64,000 nt of DNA from NCBI RefSeq assembly GCF_003201355.1, contig NZ_QICL01000003.1, positions 194,234-258,233 of the forward strand, written 5' to 3'. A program made the translations under genes and the position numbers. The notes under the pieces are model-generated. The model was not told the DNA's origin. It did no database searches and saw nothing but the letters and a program-made list of their open reading frames with translations. Origin of the DNA: Indolivaga alginatilytica (GTDB lineage Bacteria; Bacteroidota; Bacteroidia; Bacteroidales; Dysgonomonadaceae). Shown here piece after piece: positions 17,655 to 26,216 of this stretch; the first letter of the stretch is position 1; each line of letters begins with the position of its first letter.

Positions 17655-18938
17655 ATTACCGGGAAACAACTCAAATGCTAAATTAGTAAAATTAATAAAT
17701 TGAATCGTATTATTTATAATAAGAATGATTACCATGACAGAAAGTATAATCGAAAGAGTATTGGATCTTATTCGATCAACTTTACTATATAGCCATCCCA
17801 GAAGTATCGGAATGAAATACAGCCAATGTCCCGAAAAGAGATAAAACTCATCAACTCCAAATTTCAATACAATATGAACCACGATATCTACAAGTAAAGT
17901 TGAACAGACGATCCAAACAAACTTGTTTTTATAATTATATATCAAAGAGACGCTTAATAGAATTAAGAGTAGTATGACAAATAAGAATTGCCACCAACTG
18001 TGGTATGTATCAAAAATAATTTGGAATAGACCTGCTCCGGGAGCTCCACAAGGTCTCGAGATAACATCGGGCATAAGAACCGGTATGCCCCAGAATGTAA
18101 ATATACTTTCATAAAAGATATTAGTCGTAGGAGATTGTATCGAGAATTTTTGATATGCAACAGATGTTTCCTCCCATATATCATACTTAAGTTGCATGAA
18201 TATTAAAATAGTTGTAAAAATACCTCCTATTAATATAATTTTCAGGATTGTTAATGACGTTTTATCTTTAGTGAAAAACATGGGAATAATGCCTTTTATT
18301 CCATTAGTTATAGTTACTCCTCCAAGTGATAAAACGAGTATAAGATTGGTTAGTAAATGTATATTTTTATTTTTATAAATCATGGTTGAATAATAGCATA
18401 TAGTCAGGCTTAACAGATATGCAGAGATGGTAAAAGCTTCAATTGTAAAACTAAGTAATATATTCATTCCCATGAATGTGTAAAACACCATAATGAGGCA
18501 GAGAGGATATTTTTGAAGTTGAATAATCTCCTTAAGATACCTGTAAATGTATAGTATGGAATGGCTTATTCCTAAATTGCACGCTAAAACAATGATAAAG
18601 GTGCGTGACTTCATAGAACCTGTTATAAGATAGAAAATATCAGCAATTCTCAGGATCGGAATTGTAAAGAATTTAATAAGAGGATGCCTCCCCAGTTCAA
18701 AATATCCTTGAGAATAATACATGGGATTATCAAAGGAGAAATAATGATCAAGTATAAATCTCTTATTATCGAAAACATTTGTGTAAAATAATGGAATAAA
18801 GGCAAAGCAGAAAAATAAAATGACTAAGCAGGATACGAGTCTGAATTCAGTTTTATTTTTTGGAAATATAAACTTAAAAAGGTCTTTCAACTGTCTGTAA
18901 TCGTCTCTCCAGCTCCAATTCTTCAAGAGTGTTAGCAT
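17652..18938 (-). CDS. Polytopic membrane protein, GT-C glycosyltransferase-like (paralogue 2)
   Basis: A 428-residue protein with about ten hydrophobic segments, paralogous to the 409-residue protein two genes downstream. Shared blocks are HYFSFDN, GYFELGRHPLIKFFTIPI, the middle SFTIEAFTIS (SFTIS in the paralogue), YHSWWQFLF and GHWLYFIPILLGWLY. It is likely to work in the same pathway as the UbiA-like enzyme and HAD phosphatase downstream, perhaps as a transferase or flippase for a lipid-linked sugar. Its stop codon is the last triplet of repeat copy B. The family was not recognised with certainty. Confidence 0.8.
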   Translation of the reverse strand: MLTLLKNWSWRDDYRQLKDLFKFIFPKNKTEFRLVSCLVILFFCFAFIPLFYTNVFDNKRFILDHYFSFDNPMYYSQGYFELGRHPLIKFFTIPILRIADIFYLITGSMKSRTFIIVLACNLGISHSILYIYRYLKEIIQLQKYPLCLIMVFYTFMGMNILLSFTIEAFTISAYLLSLTICYYSTMIYKNKNIHLLTNLILVLSLGGVTITNGIKGIIPMFFTKDKTSLTILKIILIGGIFTTILIFMQLKYDIWEETSVAYQKFSIQSPTTNIFYESIFTFWGIPVLMPDVISRPCGAPGAGLFQIIFDTYHSWWQFLFVILLLILLSVSLIYNYKNKFVWIVCSTLLVDIVVHIVLKFGVDEFYLFSGHWLYFIPILLGWLYSKVDRIRSNTLSIILSVMVIILIINNTIQFINFTNLAFELFPGN

Positions 18939-18960
18939 ATATTAGTGTGTGTAAAATAAT

Positions 18961-18988
18961 GCAGCAGAATATCACTTTATTCTGCTGC
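18961..18988 (-). terminator. Intrinsic terminator after asnS
   Basis: GCAGCAGAAT and ATTCTGCTGC form a 10 bp stem around an 8 nt loop. In minus-strand reading it lies 15 nt after the asnS stop and is followed by the T-rich ATTATTTT. Confidence 0.8.
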
Positions 18989-19002
18989 AAGGTGTTTATT
19001 TG

Positions 19003-20406
19003 TTAAAATTCAGCATTGTTCGGAGTTCGGGGAAATGGTATTACATCTCGAATATTAGTCATACCTGTCACAAACAGCATAAGACGTTCGAATCCGAGTC
19101 CGAATCCAGCATGAGGGGCTGTACCAAATTTACGTGTTTCTAAATACCACCAGATTGGATCGGCATTCATTCCTATTTCTTTGATGCGGTTCGTCAGTTT
19201 GTCATAATCGGCTTCACGTTCCGATCCTCCGATGATTTCTCCGATTTTAGGGAAAAGAACATCCATACCACGAACCGTTTTTCCATCTTCATTCTGTTTC
19301 ATGTAAAATGACTTGATTTCTTTCGGATAATCAGTCAAAATTACAGGACATTTGAAATGCTGTTCTACCAGATAACGTTCGTGCTCCGATTGAAGATCTG
19401 CTCCCCAATATACGGGAAATTCAAATTTATGTTTGCTCTCCTCTAGAATTTTAACCCCTTCGGTGTATGTCAAACGGATAAATTTATTATTGGTGATAAA
19501 GTTTAATCTGTCGATTAATTCTTTGTCATATTTATCGGCTAAGAAAGCAATGTCATCTTTACAATTTTCAAGAGCATATTTGATCAGATATTGTAAAAAA
19601 TCCTCAGCCAAATCCATGTTATCATTGATATCATAGAATGCCACTTCGGGCTCTATCATCCAGAATTCGGCAAGATGTCGAGGTGTATTGGAGTTCTCTG
19701 CACGGAATGTAGGACCAAAGGTGTATATGGCACCTAAAGCCATCGCACCTAATTCACCTTCTAATTGCCCTGAAACTGTAAGGTTTGTTTGACGTCCGAA
19801 GAAATCCTGACTATAGTCTACTGCACCTGTTTCGGTACGAGGCGTATTATTGAAATCCAGAGTTGTTGCCTGAAACATAGAACCTGCACCTTCCGCATCA
19901 GATGCTGTTATGATAGGTGTATGCAGGTAATAAAATCCATTGTCATTAAAGTATTTATGAATAGCAAATGCCATGTGGTGACGCATACGCAGGATCGCTC
20001 CAAAAGTATTTGTTCTTGGACGTAGATGTGCTATTTCACGTAGGTATTCTAAAGACGGACCATTCTTTTGCTTTTGCAACGGATATTCTTCAGGATCGGC
20101 AATACCATAGATTTCTATTTCTTTGGCTTGTATTTCGCAGTTTTGACCTTGTCCTTGAGATGCAACTAAAGTACCAACCACGTGGATACATGCTCCGGTA
20201 GTGATTTTCTTTAGTACTTCTTCATTAAAGAGTTCATTGTCTGCAACTACCTGTATATTATTAATTGTAGAACCATCATTTAAATGTATAAAGCTCACAA
20301 ATTTATTGCCTCTGCGGGTACGTACCCAGCCTTTTGCACTTACGGTTGCTCCAAAATCGTCTCTGCGGAGCAAGTCTGAAATTTTAGTTCTACGAATTGT
20401 TTCCAT
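19003..20406 (-). CDS. asnS: Asparaginyl-tRNA synthetase
   Basis: A class II aminoacyl-tRNA synthetase that charges tRNA-Asn. It has 467 residues: an OB-fold anticodon-binding domain (residues 15-115), then the catalytic core with motif 2 ([25 protein letters not shown]) and motif 3 ([25 protein letters not shown]). The sequence [12 protein letters not shown] is typical for AsnRS. Its own terminator follows. A 90 nt spacer with a large inverted repeat lies upstream. Confidence 0.98.
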   Translation of the reverse strand: METIRRTKISDLLRRDDFGATVSAKGWVRTRRGNKFVSFIHLNDGSTINNIQVVADNELFNEEVLKKITTGACIHVVGTLVASQGQGQNCEIQAKEIEIYGIADPEEYPLQKQKNGPSLEYLREIAHLRPRTNTFGAILRMRHHMAFAIHKYFNDNGFYYLHTPIITASDAEGAGSMFQATTLDFNNTPRTETGAVDYSQDFFGRQTNLTVSGQLEGELGAMALGAIYTFGPTFRAENSNTPRHLAEFWMIEPEVAFYDINDNMDLAEDFLQYLIKYALENCKDDIAFLADKYDKELIDRLNFITNNKFIRLTYTEGVKILEESKHKFEFPVYWGADLQSEHERYLVEQHFKCPVILTDYPKEIKSFYMKQNEDGKTVRGMDVLFPKIGEIIGGSEREADYDKLTNRIKEIGMNADPIWWYLETRKFGTAPHAGFGLGFERLMLFVTGMTNIRDVIPFPRTPNNAEF

Positions 20407-20440
20407 TTTTAATTTAAGTTTGTTCTAAATAGGGATAATT

Positions 20441-20506
20441 AGTCAACAGTTATCAGCCAGCAGTAATAGGTAAACCCTATAAACTGACTACTGATAACTG
20501 TTGACT
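20441..20506. repeat. 16 bp perfect inverted repeat between asnS and the pseudouridine synthase
   Basis: AGTCAACAGTTATCAG (20441-20456) and CTGATAACTGTTGACT (20491-20506) are exact inverted copies with a 34 nt loop. The units resemble short TGTTGACTG / TAACTG runs elsewhere in the window (36690-36718, 57148-57185). It may act as a terminator or mRNA-stabilising hairpin for the minus-strand pseudouridine synthase. It lacks a T-tract. Confidence 0.7.
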
Positions 20507-20523
20507 GATTATTGTAATTCTGT

Positions 20524-21762
20524 TTATTCGAATGCACCCATGCGAAGCATGTTTACTTCCGATTCAGTTAAATATCTCCACCGGCCACGAGTTACATTTT
20601 TCTTGGTAAGTCCGGCAAAATATACACGATCTAATTTTAGCACCTGATATCCTAATTTTTCGAATATACGGCGTACGATACGATTTCTACCGGAGTGGAT
20701 TTCGATTCCTACTTCATCCAGAACGTCTTCTCCTACGTAAGCAATCGAATCTGCATGAATTTCGCCGTCATCAAGCATAATACCATCGGCAATAGCCTGC
20801 ATATCTTCTATGGCTACTTCACGATCGAGCTTAACTTGATAAATCTTTTTCTTTACATATTTCGGGTGCATTAGCTTAGATGCTAAATCCCCGTCATTAG
20901 TAAGAAGTAGTACCCCTGTAGTATTTCTATCAAGACGACCTACCGGATAAATACGTTCAGGACATGCTCCTTTTACCAGATCCATAACAGTTTTTCTGTT
21001 TTGTGGATCATCTGAAGTCGTCACTGTATTTTTCGGCTTATTAAGAAGAACATAAACTTTGCTTTCCAAACGTACCGGTTTGTCCTGAAAAGTTACAGAG
21101 TCACCTCTTTTCACTTTTGCTCCCAGTTCTGAGACCAATTCTCCGTTAACCCTTACTACTCCGGCTGTGATGAACGAATCGGCTTCGCGACGAGAACATA
21201 CACCGGCATTAGCCAAGTATTTATTTAGACGAATCGGTGTTTCAGGATCTAGGTTCTCCTTGTACTTAACAGGTTTAAATAGCTGTTTAGGACCTTTGTT
21301 TCTGTTTTGATCGCCACCTCCCGATCTCTGATCTCTGTCATAAGGTCTGCGATTATTGTCTCTTGACTGGTAAGAACTGTTTCTACGGTCTCCTCCAGAA
21401 TTATAGCTGCCTCCTCTGTCTCCGGAATTGTAACTGCTGCGTCTGTCATCAGAGTTGTAATTACTTCTTCTTTCTCCAGAATTATAGCTGCCTCCTCTTT
21501 CTCCAGAATTGTAGTTACTACGTCTGTCGTCAGAATTGTAATTACTCCTTCTATCCTCAGAGTTGTAATTACTGCGTCTATCATCAGCATTGTAGTTGCT
21601 GCGTCTGTCGTCAGAGTTATTGTTATCCCGGTTAATCACAGGGCGAGCATCGCCTACACGAGGACGTTTTTTCTTCGCTTCACTCTGATTATTCTTGTTA
21701 AGAGACGGTTTATTTGATGATGAGTAACCATCTCGGCTTTCATTATCTCTGTCTGTAATCAT
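20524..21762 (-). CDS. RluB/RsuA-family pseudouridine synthase with repeat-rich N-terminus
   Basis: It converts uridine to pseudouridine in rRNA, probably 23S rRNA as RluB does. Residues about 177-225 are an S4 domain (RLNKYLANAGVCSRREADSFI), and residues 235-410 are the catalytic domain with IYPVGRLDRNTTGVLLLTNDG, where D278 is the nucleophile. Residues about 50-135 are low complexity: ten or so units of the DDRRSNYNS type with variants SGERGGSYN. This basic, disordered extension is common in Bacteroidetes RluB-like proteins and may bind RNA. The DNA of this part is a tandem repeat and may vary in length between strains. Confidence 0.93.
   Translation of the reverse strand: MITDRDNESRDGYSSSNKPSLNKNNQSEAKKKRPRVGDARPVINRDNNNSDDRRSNYNADDRRSNYNSEDRRSNYNSDDRRSNYNSGERGGSYNSGERRSNYNSDDRRSSYNSGDRGGSYNSGGDRRNSSYQSRDNNRRPYDRDQRSGGGDQNRNKGPKQLFKPVKYKENLDPETPIRLNKYLANAGVCSRREADSFITAGVVRVNGELVSELGAKVKRGDSVTFQDKPVRLESKVYVLLNKPKNTVTTSDDPQNRKTVMDLVKGACPERIYPVGRLDRNTTGVLLLTNDGDLASKLMHPKYVKKKIYQVKLDREVAIEDMQAIADGIMLDDGEIHADSIAYVGEDVLDEVGIEIHSGRNRIVRRIFEKLGYQVLKLDRVYFAGLTKKNVTRGRWRYLTESEVNMLRMGAFE
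21249..21615. repeat. Tandem coding repeat in the pseudouridine synthase gene
   Basis: A roughly 27 bp unit, in coding terms D-D-R-R-S-N-Y-N-S, is repeated with variation through about 250-300 bp of the 5' part of the gene. Because the unit is a multiple of three, expansions and contractions would keep the frame. Confidence 0.75.
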
Positions 21763-21823
21763 CTGTAATAAGATTTAAATTTTAATCAATTAATTAATTA
21801 TAATAACCTCGCGGTTATTGGGG

Positions 21824-23167
21824 TTATACTCCGGTATATGTATGAGGCGTTATTTTTCTTAGTTCTTCTTTTATTTCATCACTTACAGAAAGTCCGTTAA
21901 TGAAATTAGAGATAGACGTCATTGTTATAGCCTCATTGGTACGAGTCAATTCTTTTAGTGCTTCATATGGCTTTGGATAACCTTCACGACGCAATATGGT
22001 TTGTATTCCTTCAGCTACTACTGCCCAGTTTTTCTCCAGATCGTTATCTAAAGCATCTTTGTTTAAAAGTAACTTACCTAATCCTTTGAGGGTACTTTGC
22101 AATGAAATAATAATGTGTCCAACAGGAACACCCACATTTCTTAGTACGGTAGAATCGGTTAGGTCTCTTTGTAAACGAGATATTGGCAATTTTGCTGATA
22201 AGTGTTCTAATATAGCATTAGCTATGCCCAGATTTCCTTCTGCATTTTCGAAATCAATGGGATTTACTTTATGAGGCATGGCCGATGAGCCTATTTCCCC
22301 TGCTTTGATCTTTTGCTTAAAGTATTCCATCGAAATATATTGCCAGAAGTCGCGATTCAAATCAATTATGATTGTATTTATGCGTTTCAATCCGTCAAAG
22401 ATTGCCGCCATATTATCATAATTGGATATCTGTGTTGTATATTCTTCTCTAACTAATCCTAGTTTGTCTGACACAAATTTCGAGCCAAAGTCTTTCCAAT
22501 TGTATTGAGGATAGGCAACGGTGTGAGCATTGTAATTTCCTGTAGCTCCCCCGAATTTAGCTGAAAAAGGAACTGATTTTACAAGATTGACCTGATTCTT
22601 AAGTCGGCTCACAAAAACCATAATTTCTTTTCCTAATCGGGTAGGGGATGCCGGCTGTCCGTGAGTCTTTGCCAGCATAGAAACTTCTTCCCATTCCTCT
22701 GCTCTGCTTTGGAGTAGGTTTATCAATTCATCTAAAAGCGGATAATACACATTTTCTAATGCTTCTTTCAAAGAAAGAGGTATCGATGTATTATTTATAT
22801 CCTGCGAAGTCAACCCAAAATGGATGAATTCTTTGTATTCCTCCAAGTGTAGAACATCAAATTTCTCTTTGATGAAATATTCTACAGCTTTAACATCATG
22901 ATTCGTTATGCTCTCAATCTCTTTGATATGAGTAGCATCTTCTTCAGAAAAGTTACTAACTATTTTTCTTAATTCCGGAAAAATTGTATGATTGACATTC
23001 TTCAATTGAGGCAACGGAAGTTCGCATAAAGCAATGAAGTATTCAACTTCAACTAATACACGGTATTTAATCAATGCATATTCCGAGAAATAGTTAGCTA
23101 ATTCTTCGGTTTTGTTACGATAACGACCATCAATAGGGCTAATGGCTGTTAGGGTATCTAATTTCAT
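21824..23167 (-). CDS. purB: Adenylosuccinate lyase
   Basis: It catalyses two steps of purine synthesis: SAICAR to AICAR and adenylosuccinate to AMP. The 447 residues belong to the fumarase/aspartase superfamily, with the signature GSSAMPHKVNPIDFEN, the early TAISPIDGRYRNKTEEL and the AKTHGQPASPTRLGKE block. The length matches the E. coli-type enzyme. A TAnnTTTG box lies about 60 nt upstream of its start. Confidence 0.98.
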   Translation of the reverse strand: MKLDTLTAISPIDGRYRNKTEELANYFSEYALIKYRVLVEVEYFIALCELPLPQLKNVNHTIFPELRKIVSNFSEEDATHIKEIESITNHDVKAVEYFIKEKFDVLHLEEYKEFIHFGLTSQDINNTSIPLSLKEALENVYYPLLDELINLLQSRAEEWEEVSMLAKTHGQPASPTRLGKEIMVFVSRLKNQVNLVKSVPFSAKFGGATGNYNAHTVAYPQYNWKDFGSKFVSDKLGLVREEYTTQISNYDNMAAIFDGLKRINTIIIDLNRDFWQYISMEYFKQKIKAGEIGSSAMPHKVNPIDFENAEGNLGIANAILEHLSAKLPISRLQRDLTDSTVLRNVGVPVGHIIISLQSTLKGLGKLLLNKDALDNDLEKNWAVVAEGIQTILRREGYPKPYEALKELTRTNEAITMTSISNFINGLSVSDEIKEELRKITPHTYTGV

Positions 23168-23226
23168 GATGGTTATTTTGAGTTTAATAGTCTGATATCT
23201 CCTTTTTGATGCTCCTAAGTGCGTTA

Positions 23227-23234
23227 CAAAGGTA
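23227..23234 (-). promoter_or_regulatory. Putative -7 box of purB
   Basis: TACCTTTG in minus-strand reading matches the Bacteroidetes TAnnTTTG consensus and lies about 60 nt before the purB start. No good -33 element was seen. Confidence 0.5.
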
Positions 23235-23357
23235 ATTATTAAATCAATTATCTGTAGCCGATTACAAGAAAAAACTTGATAAAATATATCATTATTGGTG
23301 AAAATACGATAATATGCTTATTTTTGAGGGGATATATATTATAGCATATTTTAGTAT

Positions 23358-23450
23358 TAAGTAGCGTTAACTATTTAATGCAATATTTTTCAATATAACT
23401 GTCTCTGGTTGTTATACCCAGCCAAAGCAATAAAAAGGTCTGAGACCTTA
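23358..23450 (+). repeat. TAAG-CTTA element, copy C (reference copy)
   Basis: A full 93 bp copy. Order of blocks: TAAGTAGCGTTAACTATT, TAATGCAATATTTTTC, ATATAACTGTCTC, GGTTGTTATAC, CCAAAGCAATAAAAAGG, TCTGAGACCTTA. The last block forms the palindrome AAGGTCTGAGACCTT. It lies between the divergent purB and rnhB genes and reads into an rnhB-frame extension that is not coding. Confidence 0.9.
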
Positions 23451-23525
23451 TATTGCTTGAATATAATTCTTCGGATTTGGTTGCTCTTTTTAGAGCAAGA
23501 GAATCTTCATTTCAATACACTTAAG

Positions 23526-24125
23526 ATGCTTCAATTATTTTTAAATCCTGATCTTGTAGAGGCCGGTTGTGATGAAGCCGGACGCGGATGTTTAGCCGGT
23601 CCTGTATTTGCAGCAGCTGTTATTCTACCTCCTGATTTCAGTTGTGAACTGCTAAACGATTCAAAACAACTTAAAGAAAAAACGAGATACAGTCTGCGGA
23701 AGGTTATCGAAGAACAAGCTCTGGCATGGGCAGTTGGTGTTGTGTCTCATACTGAAATTGATGAGATAAATATATTGAATGCATCTTTCCTGGCAATGCA
23801 TAGGGCTGTATCCGATCTAAAGATGACTCCCGAGCATTTATTGATTGATGGAAACAGATTTAAAAAGTACGAAAACATACCTCATACTTGTGTCGTAAAA
23901 GGTGATGGTAAATACCTTGCAATTGCTGCTGCATCGGTATTAGCTAAAACTTACAGGGATGATTTTATGATGAAACTGAATGAGGAGTATCCTCAGTACG
24001 GGTGGAATCAGAATAAAGGATATCCCACGATTAGACATAGACTAGCTATTGAAGAACATGGAATAACACCCTATCATCGTCTGACATTTAATTTGACAAA
24101 TAAACAACTCCGTCTTGATTTTTAA
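23526..24125 (+). CDS. rnhB: Ribonuclease HII
   Basis: It cleaves RNA of RNA-DNA hybrids, including single ribonucleotides in DNA. The 199 residues from the ATG at 23526 start [21 protein letters not shown], with the active-site D and E in [12 protein letters not shown] and later acidic residues in LLIDGN and AKTYRDD. An open frame reaches back to 23409, but that part lies in repeat copy C and intergenic sequence, so the later start is chosen. Its stop TAA (24123-24125) is also the first triplet of repeat copy D. Confidence 0.96.
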   Translation: MLQLFLNPDLVEAGCDEAGRGCLAGPVFAAAVILPPDFSCELLNDSKQLKEKTRYSLRKVIEEQALAWAVGVVSHTEIDEINILNASFLAMHRAVSDLKMTPEHLLIDGNRFKKYENIPHTCVVKGDGKYLAIAAASVLAKTYRDDFMMKLNEEYPQYGWNQNKGYPTIRHRLAIEEHGITPYHRLTFNLTNKQLRLDF

Positions 24126-24215
24126 GTAATTCCGGCAATTCAATACCCTATCTTGAAATTATAACTAACTATAGTTGTCCTACTTATCAGGGTTATAATA
24201 AAGTCTGAAACCTTA
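24123..24215 (+). repeat. TAAG-CTTA element, copy D, shared by two convergent stop codons
   Basis: A diverged 93 bp copy: it begins TAAGTAATTCCGG and ends TAAAGTCTGAAACCTTA. The left TAA is the stop codon of rnhB (+), and the right TTA is the stop codon (TAA) of the convergent gene 24213-24791 (-). It therefore fills the whole interval between the two coding regions. The body is less conserved than in copies C, E and F. Confidence 0.75.
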
Positions 24216-24791
24216 AAGCGTATCCGGTGCGTTTAATGCGTTCGCCAAACTGTCGGCCAATTCGTTTAGAAAGAATAAAGTACTTCTTTGGATATTTACT
24301 CTTAACTCCTGCTGGGGGCCTGCCACCTCTAAGGCCGATGGCGTAATGATATCTTCTGCCTTTACACTCTTTTTGATATTATGTAATTTGTAAGTAATAC
24401 CTTTTACCTCAAATACGCATTTGTCATTAAATATAAATGCATTGAGATGGTAAGTCATAACAACTTTCTCTCTTATTTTCTCATTATTCTCGGGAAGCAG
24501 AAGTTCTATTCTTGACTTTATAATAATCTCTTTGTTTGTATTGTCATATCTTATATTTGAGATAAGGGGAGATGAAGCATATCTTTCTTTACCCCATTCC
24601 TTTACTCTGTGAAAACTTTTTTCAATATCATTGTTATTCAGCGGGATTTCTCTCACTAATACTACCTGGTTGTTGAAAAGTGGAGCGTAAGTAAATTTGT
24701 CATTCTGAACTAATACCTGAGCAAAAATATTGCCGGATAACAAGGTTAAGAGGAATACAAAACAGATTGTTATACTTTTTACTCTGGTCAT
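24213..24791 (-). CDS. DUF4468-like secreted protein
   Basis: A 192-residue protein with a signal peptide (hydrophobic residues 8-22, FLLTLLSGNIFA|Q). The following domain (FTYAPLFNNQVVLVREIPLNN, KEIIIKSRIEL, FEVKGITYKLHN) resembles DUF4468, a TBP-like fold domain common in Bacteroidetes envelope proteins. The function is unknown. It is probably periplasmic or surface-exposed. Its stop lies in repeat copy D. The family call is from memory and moderately sure. Confidence 0.75.
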   Translation of the reverse strand: MTRVKSITICFVFLLTLLSGNIFAQVLVQNDKFTYAPLFNNQVVLVREIPLNNNDIEKSFHRVKEWGKERYASSPLISNIRYDNTNKEIIIKSRIELLLPENNEKIREKVVMTYHLNAFIFNDKCVFEVKGITYKLHNIKKSVKAEDIITPSALEVAGPQQELRVNIQRSTLFFLNELADSLANALNAPDTL

Positions 24792-24889
24792 GATGTTTAC
24801 TTATTTTATAATAATTAGTTTCTGCTCATTTGCAAGTTTGTTGTTGTAGGAAGCTCCGTTGCGATTGAACCCCTTACGAAAAAGGTAAT

Positions 24890-24982
24890 TTAGTAACAGT
24901 AAATGTTTATTGTTCCATTTTATAACTATAACCGTCTCTCGCTATTATACTTGGCAAAGCAATAAAAAGGTCTGAGACCTTA
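24890..24982 (+). repeat. TAAG-CTTA element, copy E
   Basis: Full 93 bp copy starting TTAGTAACAGTAAATG and containing TATAACTATAACCGTCTC, TATTATACTTGGCAAAGC and AATAAAAAGGTCTGAGACC, ending TTA. The palindrome end faces the 3' end of the acyltransferase gene (minus). Confidence 0.88.
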
Positions 24983-25051
24983 TATCTTTCGTCTTCATAC
25001 AAATTTATGAAAAATATAATAGTACAGTTGTCGTTTAACAATAAAAAAGAA

Positions 25052-25077
25052 AAAGGAAGAATAATTATTCTTCCTTT
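25052..25077 (-). terminator. Terminator palindrome that includes the acyltransferase stop codon
   Basis: AAAGGAAGAATAA and TTATTCTTCCTTT form a perfect 26 bp palindrome. The stop codon of the minus-strand gene (TTA at 25065-25067) is at its centre, and a T-rich tract follows in that direction (TTTTTCTTTTTTA). Confidence 0.75.
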
Positions 25078-26216
25078 GCTATGAGATAGTTTTTTAGAGT
25101 ATTCGAGTACATCTCCAGGATTTTATTCCTAAGAAAAGGGATGTCTTTATTCTCGAGTTTTATTTTATCAATCTGCTTTGATATATAGTCCTTGAAATCA
25201 TTAACCTGTTGGTCGGTGTAATGCTCTTTGTATTTGTTCGAATTTTCCAACAGGTCATGAGCAATGTAGTTACAAGGGCTAAATTCATAATTCAGATGAA
25301 TTTCACGATCAATAATTCTGGCAACAGCCGATATGCGCTCTTTTTTATCCAGTGATTCTATGAAATCTAATTTGTCATTTATTTCATTCCCAAAACGGAA
25401 GTGAATTTTTCCTTTAAAGCCAAGCAGCCCGATTTCCATATTTCTTAGGTCATCTATTTGGGCTTTTTTGTATTCGGGATTATCTCTTTTTAACTGAAAT
25501 TCCATTGCCTTCAGATAATCACAAGGGTCGTATTCGTACGAAATAGATAATGGTAGTATATTCAGACTTTTGATTCTTTCTGTAAATCCTCCTGACGGAG
25601 CAGACAACGCAAGCATCTTCAGTACACTTTCCTGAGTTCTATCATTGGAATCTTTAGCCCTGCCTTCTCTTTGGGCAAGCCATACCGATTCTTTCTTTTC
25701 ATTGATTACATGATAAATGTACTCTGACATATGACGCGATACTTCGAGCATTTGTCTGACAGATACACCTCGCTTGACAAGAAAACTTTTATTGAGGCGA
25801 ACCAGTTTCTCTATCCACGGGTGAATTAATAAATTGTCGCCGATAGCTATTTCTGTAGTATCCATTCCTTTATCATTGCGGAGTATGTTTAATATTCCGG
25901 CATCCAGAATGATGTCTCTGTGGTTTGATATGATAAGGTGAGCTTTGTCTCCTAATTTTTCCCATCCGGAGCTAGTTACACCGGATGATGTTTTGTTTGC
26001 CAATCCCCATACTGTCGGTGCAATCATTTTTGACTGAAAATCAAACTTTGTATTGTACTGCAACATTTCAGACGAAAACTCATCCCAATTTATATCCGGA
26101 AGTATATACTTAACAGCATACATGAAACCGGGGTCTACTACCAATTCTTGGATAGCTTTCTTTACGTCCTTATCTTCTAAAGGGGCTATATCAACGAATT
26201 TACTATCGCTCATCAT
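25065..26216 (-). CDS. Glycerophospholipid acyltransferase-family protein
   Basis: A 383-residue protein of the PlsC/GPAT superfamily, probably moving acyl chains onto glycerophospholipids or a related acceptor at the membrane. The motif SNHRDIILDAG (residues 97-107) is the equivalent of block I, but H99 and D105 are five residues apart instead of four; D101 is also present. The block SVWLAQREGRAKDSNDRTQ (about residues 179-195) corresponds to the phosphate-binding REGR region. Length is larger than ordinary PlsC (about 240). Its start overlaps the ddl stop by 4 nt (ATGA), so the two genes are co-translated. Confidence 0.82.
   Translation of the reverse strand: MMSDSKFVDIAPLEDKDVKKAIQELVVDPGFMYAVKYILPDINWDEFSSEMLQYNTKFDFQSKMIAPTVWGLANKTSSGVTSSGWEKLGDKAHLIISNHRDIILDAGILNILRNDKGMDTTEIAIGDNLLIHPWIEKLVRLNKSFLVKRGVSVRQMLEVSRHMSEYIYHVINEKKESVWLAQREGRAKDSNDRTQESVLKMLALSAPSGGFTERIKSLNILPLSISYEYDPCDYLKAMEFQLKRDNPEYKKAQIDDLRNMEIGLLGFKGKIHFRFGNEINDKLDFIESLDKKERISAVARIIDREIHLNYEFSPCNYIAHDLLENSNKYKEHYTDQQVNDFKDYISKQIDKIKLENKDIPFLRNKILEMYSNTLKNYLIAKEE

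Noticed and set aside
21363..21635. Cysteine- and tyrosine-rich 90-codon plus-strand ORF
   Set aside because: It is the antisense shadow of the DDRRSNYNS tandem repeat and explains nothing by itself.
23409..23525. N-terminal extension of the RNase HII frame
   Set aside because: The 39 extra codons lie in repeat copy C and spacer DNA and do not resemble RNase HII; the ATG at 23526 gives the family N-terminus.
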